Shown here: piece by piece, positions 63,366 to 64,000 of the stretch
Layout of the letters: every line of letters starts with the position of its first letter
How positions within the stretch are numbered: position 1 is the stretch's first letter
Source: Apostichopus japonicus
Taxonomy: Eukaryota; Echinodermata; Holothuroidea; Aspidochirotida; Stichopodidae
Length of the DNA: 64,000 nucleotides
Direction: 5' to 3'
NCBI RefSeq assembly: GCF_037975245.1
Contig: NC_092569.1
Location: 32,316,668 to 32,380,667 of the forward strand
Made by a program: the position numbers and the translations under genes
Notes under the pieces: model-generated
The model's database searches: none
Seen by the model: the letters and a program-made list of their open reading frames with translations, nothing else
Told to the model about the DNA's origin: nothing

Positions 63366-64000
63366 CTGTAAACAAAAATGGAAGAAGTACACATATTTGT
63401 TTGAAGACAGGCGAAGAATTGGACATTTTTTTCTAGTTTAAGCTGTTGTAATGATTGCATGTTATGTACATTCTAAACCAACATTGTCCACTATACGTGA
63501 TCTTACAGTACAACTCATGAAGTCGTAAATATATTGAATCTCTGCTGCAATCATTACTATTTCTTAATAGTTATGACGAATTATAAGGTGCATAGCAATA
63601 GCAGAATTATTAAGAACATCAATTTTCGGCGAGTATACAGAAAAAAACGAGCTACATCATATGGGATATAGCTCTATTGCTTTACACAACTGCATAACAA
63701 TTAAATTATTAGAAACAAAACTGTGGGTGACGAACACAGAGAAGCTGTATGGTTTTCTTACCATTAAATGAGAAGTAAAACAACATATACTAATATATGA
63801 TAATTAAATAATAAATACGTTGACATGTCGAACGTCTTACTAACAAATTATGCACATAAGCATGGGCGTCAATCCAGGGGGGGACGGGGGGACACGTCCC
63901 CCCCACATTTCGATGGATGGTTGAAACAATATCAAATGTCCCCCCCACACATTTGGAAAAAGAGTAGTGTCGTGGCTCTATTTGGTTACGGCTTACACAT
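63366..64000. other. Start of gene D intron 1, with a dispersed repeat at the edge
   Basis: Presumed intron 1 sequence without exons. From about 63861 a repeat begins: ATGGGCGTCAATCCAGGGGG, then G and C tracts and a CACATTTCGATGG stretch. It resembles a common dispersed repeat but is cut by the window end. Confidence 0.45.

Overview
The window looks like nuclear DNA of an echinoderm, most likely a sea cucumber (holothurian). It is AT-rich and intron-rich, with long (TA)n microsatellites and many dispersed repeats. Its only clear host genes encode short secreted proteins with one fibrinogen C-terminal (FBG) domain, like the fibrinogen-like proteins known from sea cucumbers. The organism call is inference from protein resemblance; no database was searched.

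Layout: four FBG genes lie head-to-tail on the minus strand. Gene A spans 2934-10823, B 27322-33934, C 41407-53634, and D starts at 60344 and runs off the right edge. Each complete gene has five coding exons with the same phases: signal peptide (81 nt), a short linker ending in RQRR (58 nt), FBG start (170 nt), FBG middle (about 271-277 nt) and FBG end (257 or 263 nt). All exons seen are open. Last exons fall into two classes that alternate along the array (A and C versus B and D), and flanking DNA matches in the same pattern. This suggests duplication of a two-gene unit. An orphan exon 1 with a broken splice donor lies at 19594-19662.

Mobile DNA: a 5'-truncated Penelope-like retroelement (7072-9326, reverse transcriptase plus GIY-YIG endonuclease) sits antisense in intron 1 of gene A. 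It has a 9-bp target duplication and an empty site in gene C. Two decayed copies of another Penelope-like lineage lie at about 23770-24700 and 57590-58570. A LINE relic is near 38300-38770, and a tRNA-headed SINE is near 26505.

The most unusual object is a 7440-bp element (43312-50751) with terminal inverted repeats and a TA target duplication. It sits exactly at the intron 3/exon 4 junction of gene C. Its end supplies a new in-frame splice acceptor, so gene C may still be expressed with one extra Ser. The element has a promoter-like end with two CCAAT boxes, a SAM-like first exon, a conserved terminal exon module and a nested 3.4-kb foldback element made of inverted arrays of about 147-bp repeats. 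A second locus (15178-18115) has the same kind of palindromic end repeats and a similar QPF..GPD..QFF protein module. The two may belong to one poorly described transposon family.

The rest is intergenic or intronic DNA with minisatellites, MITE-like sequences and duplicated blocks.
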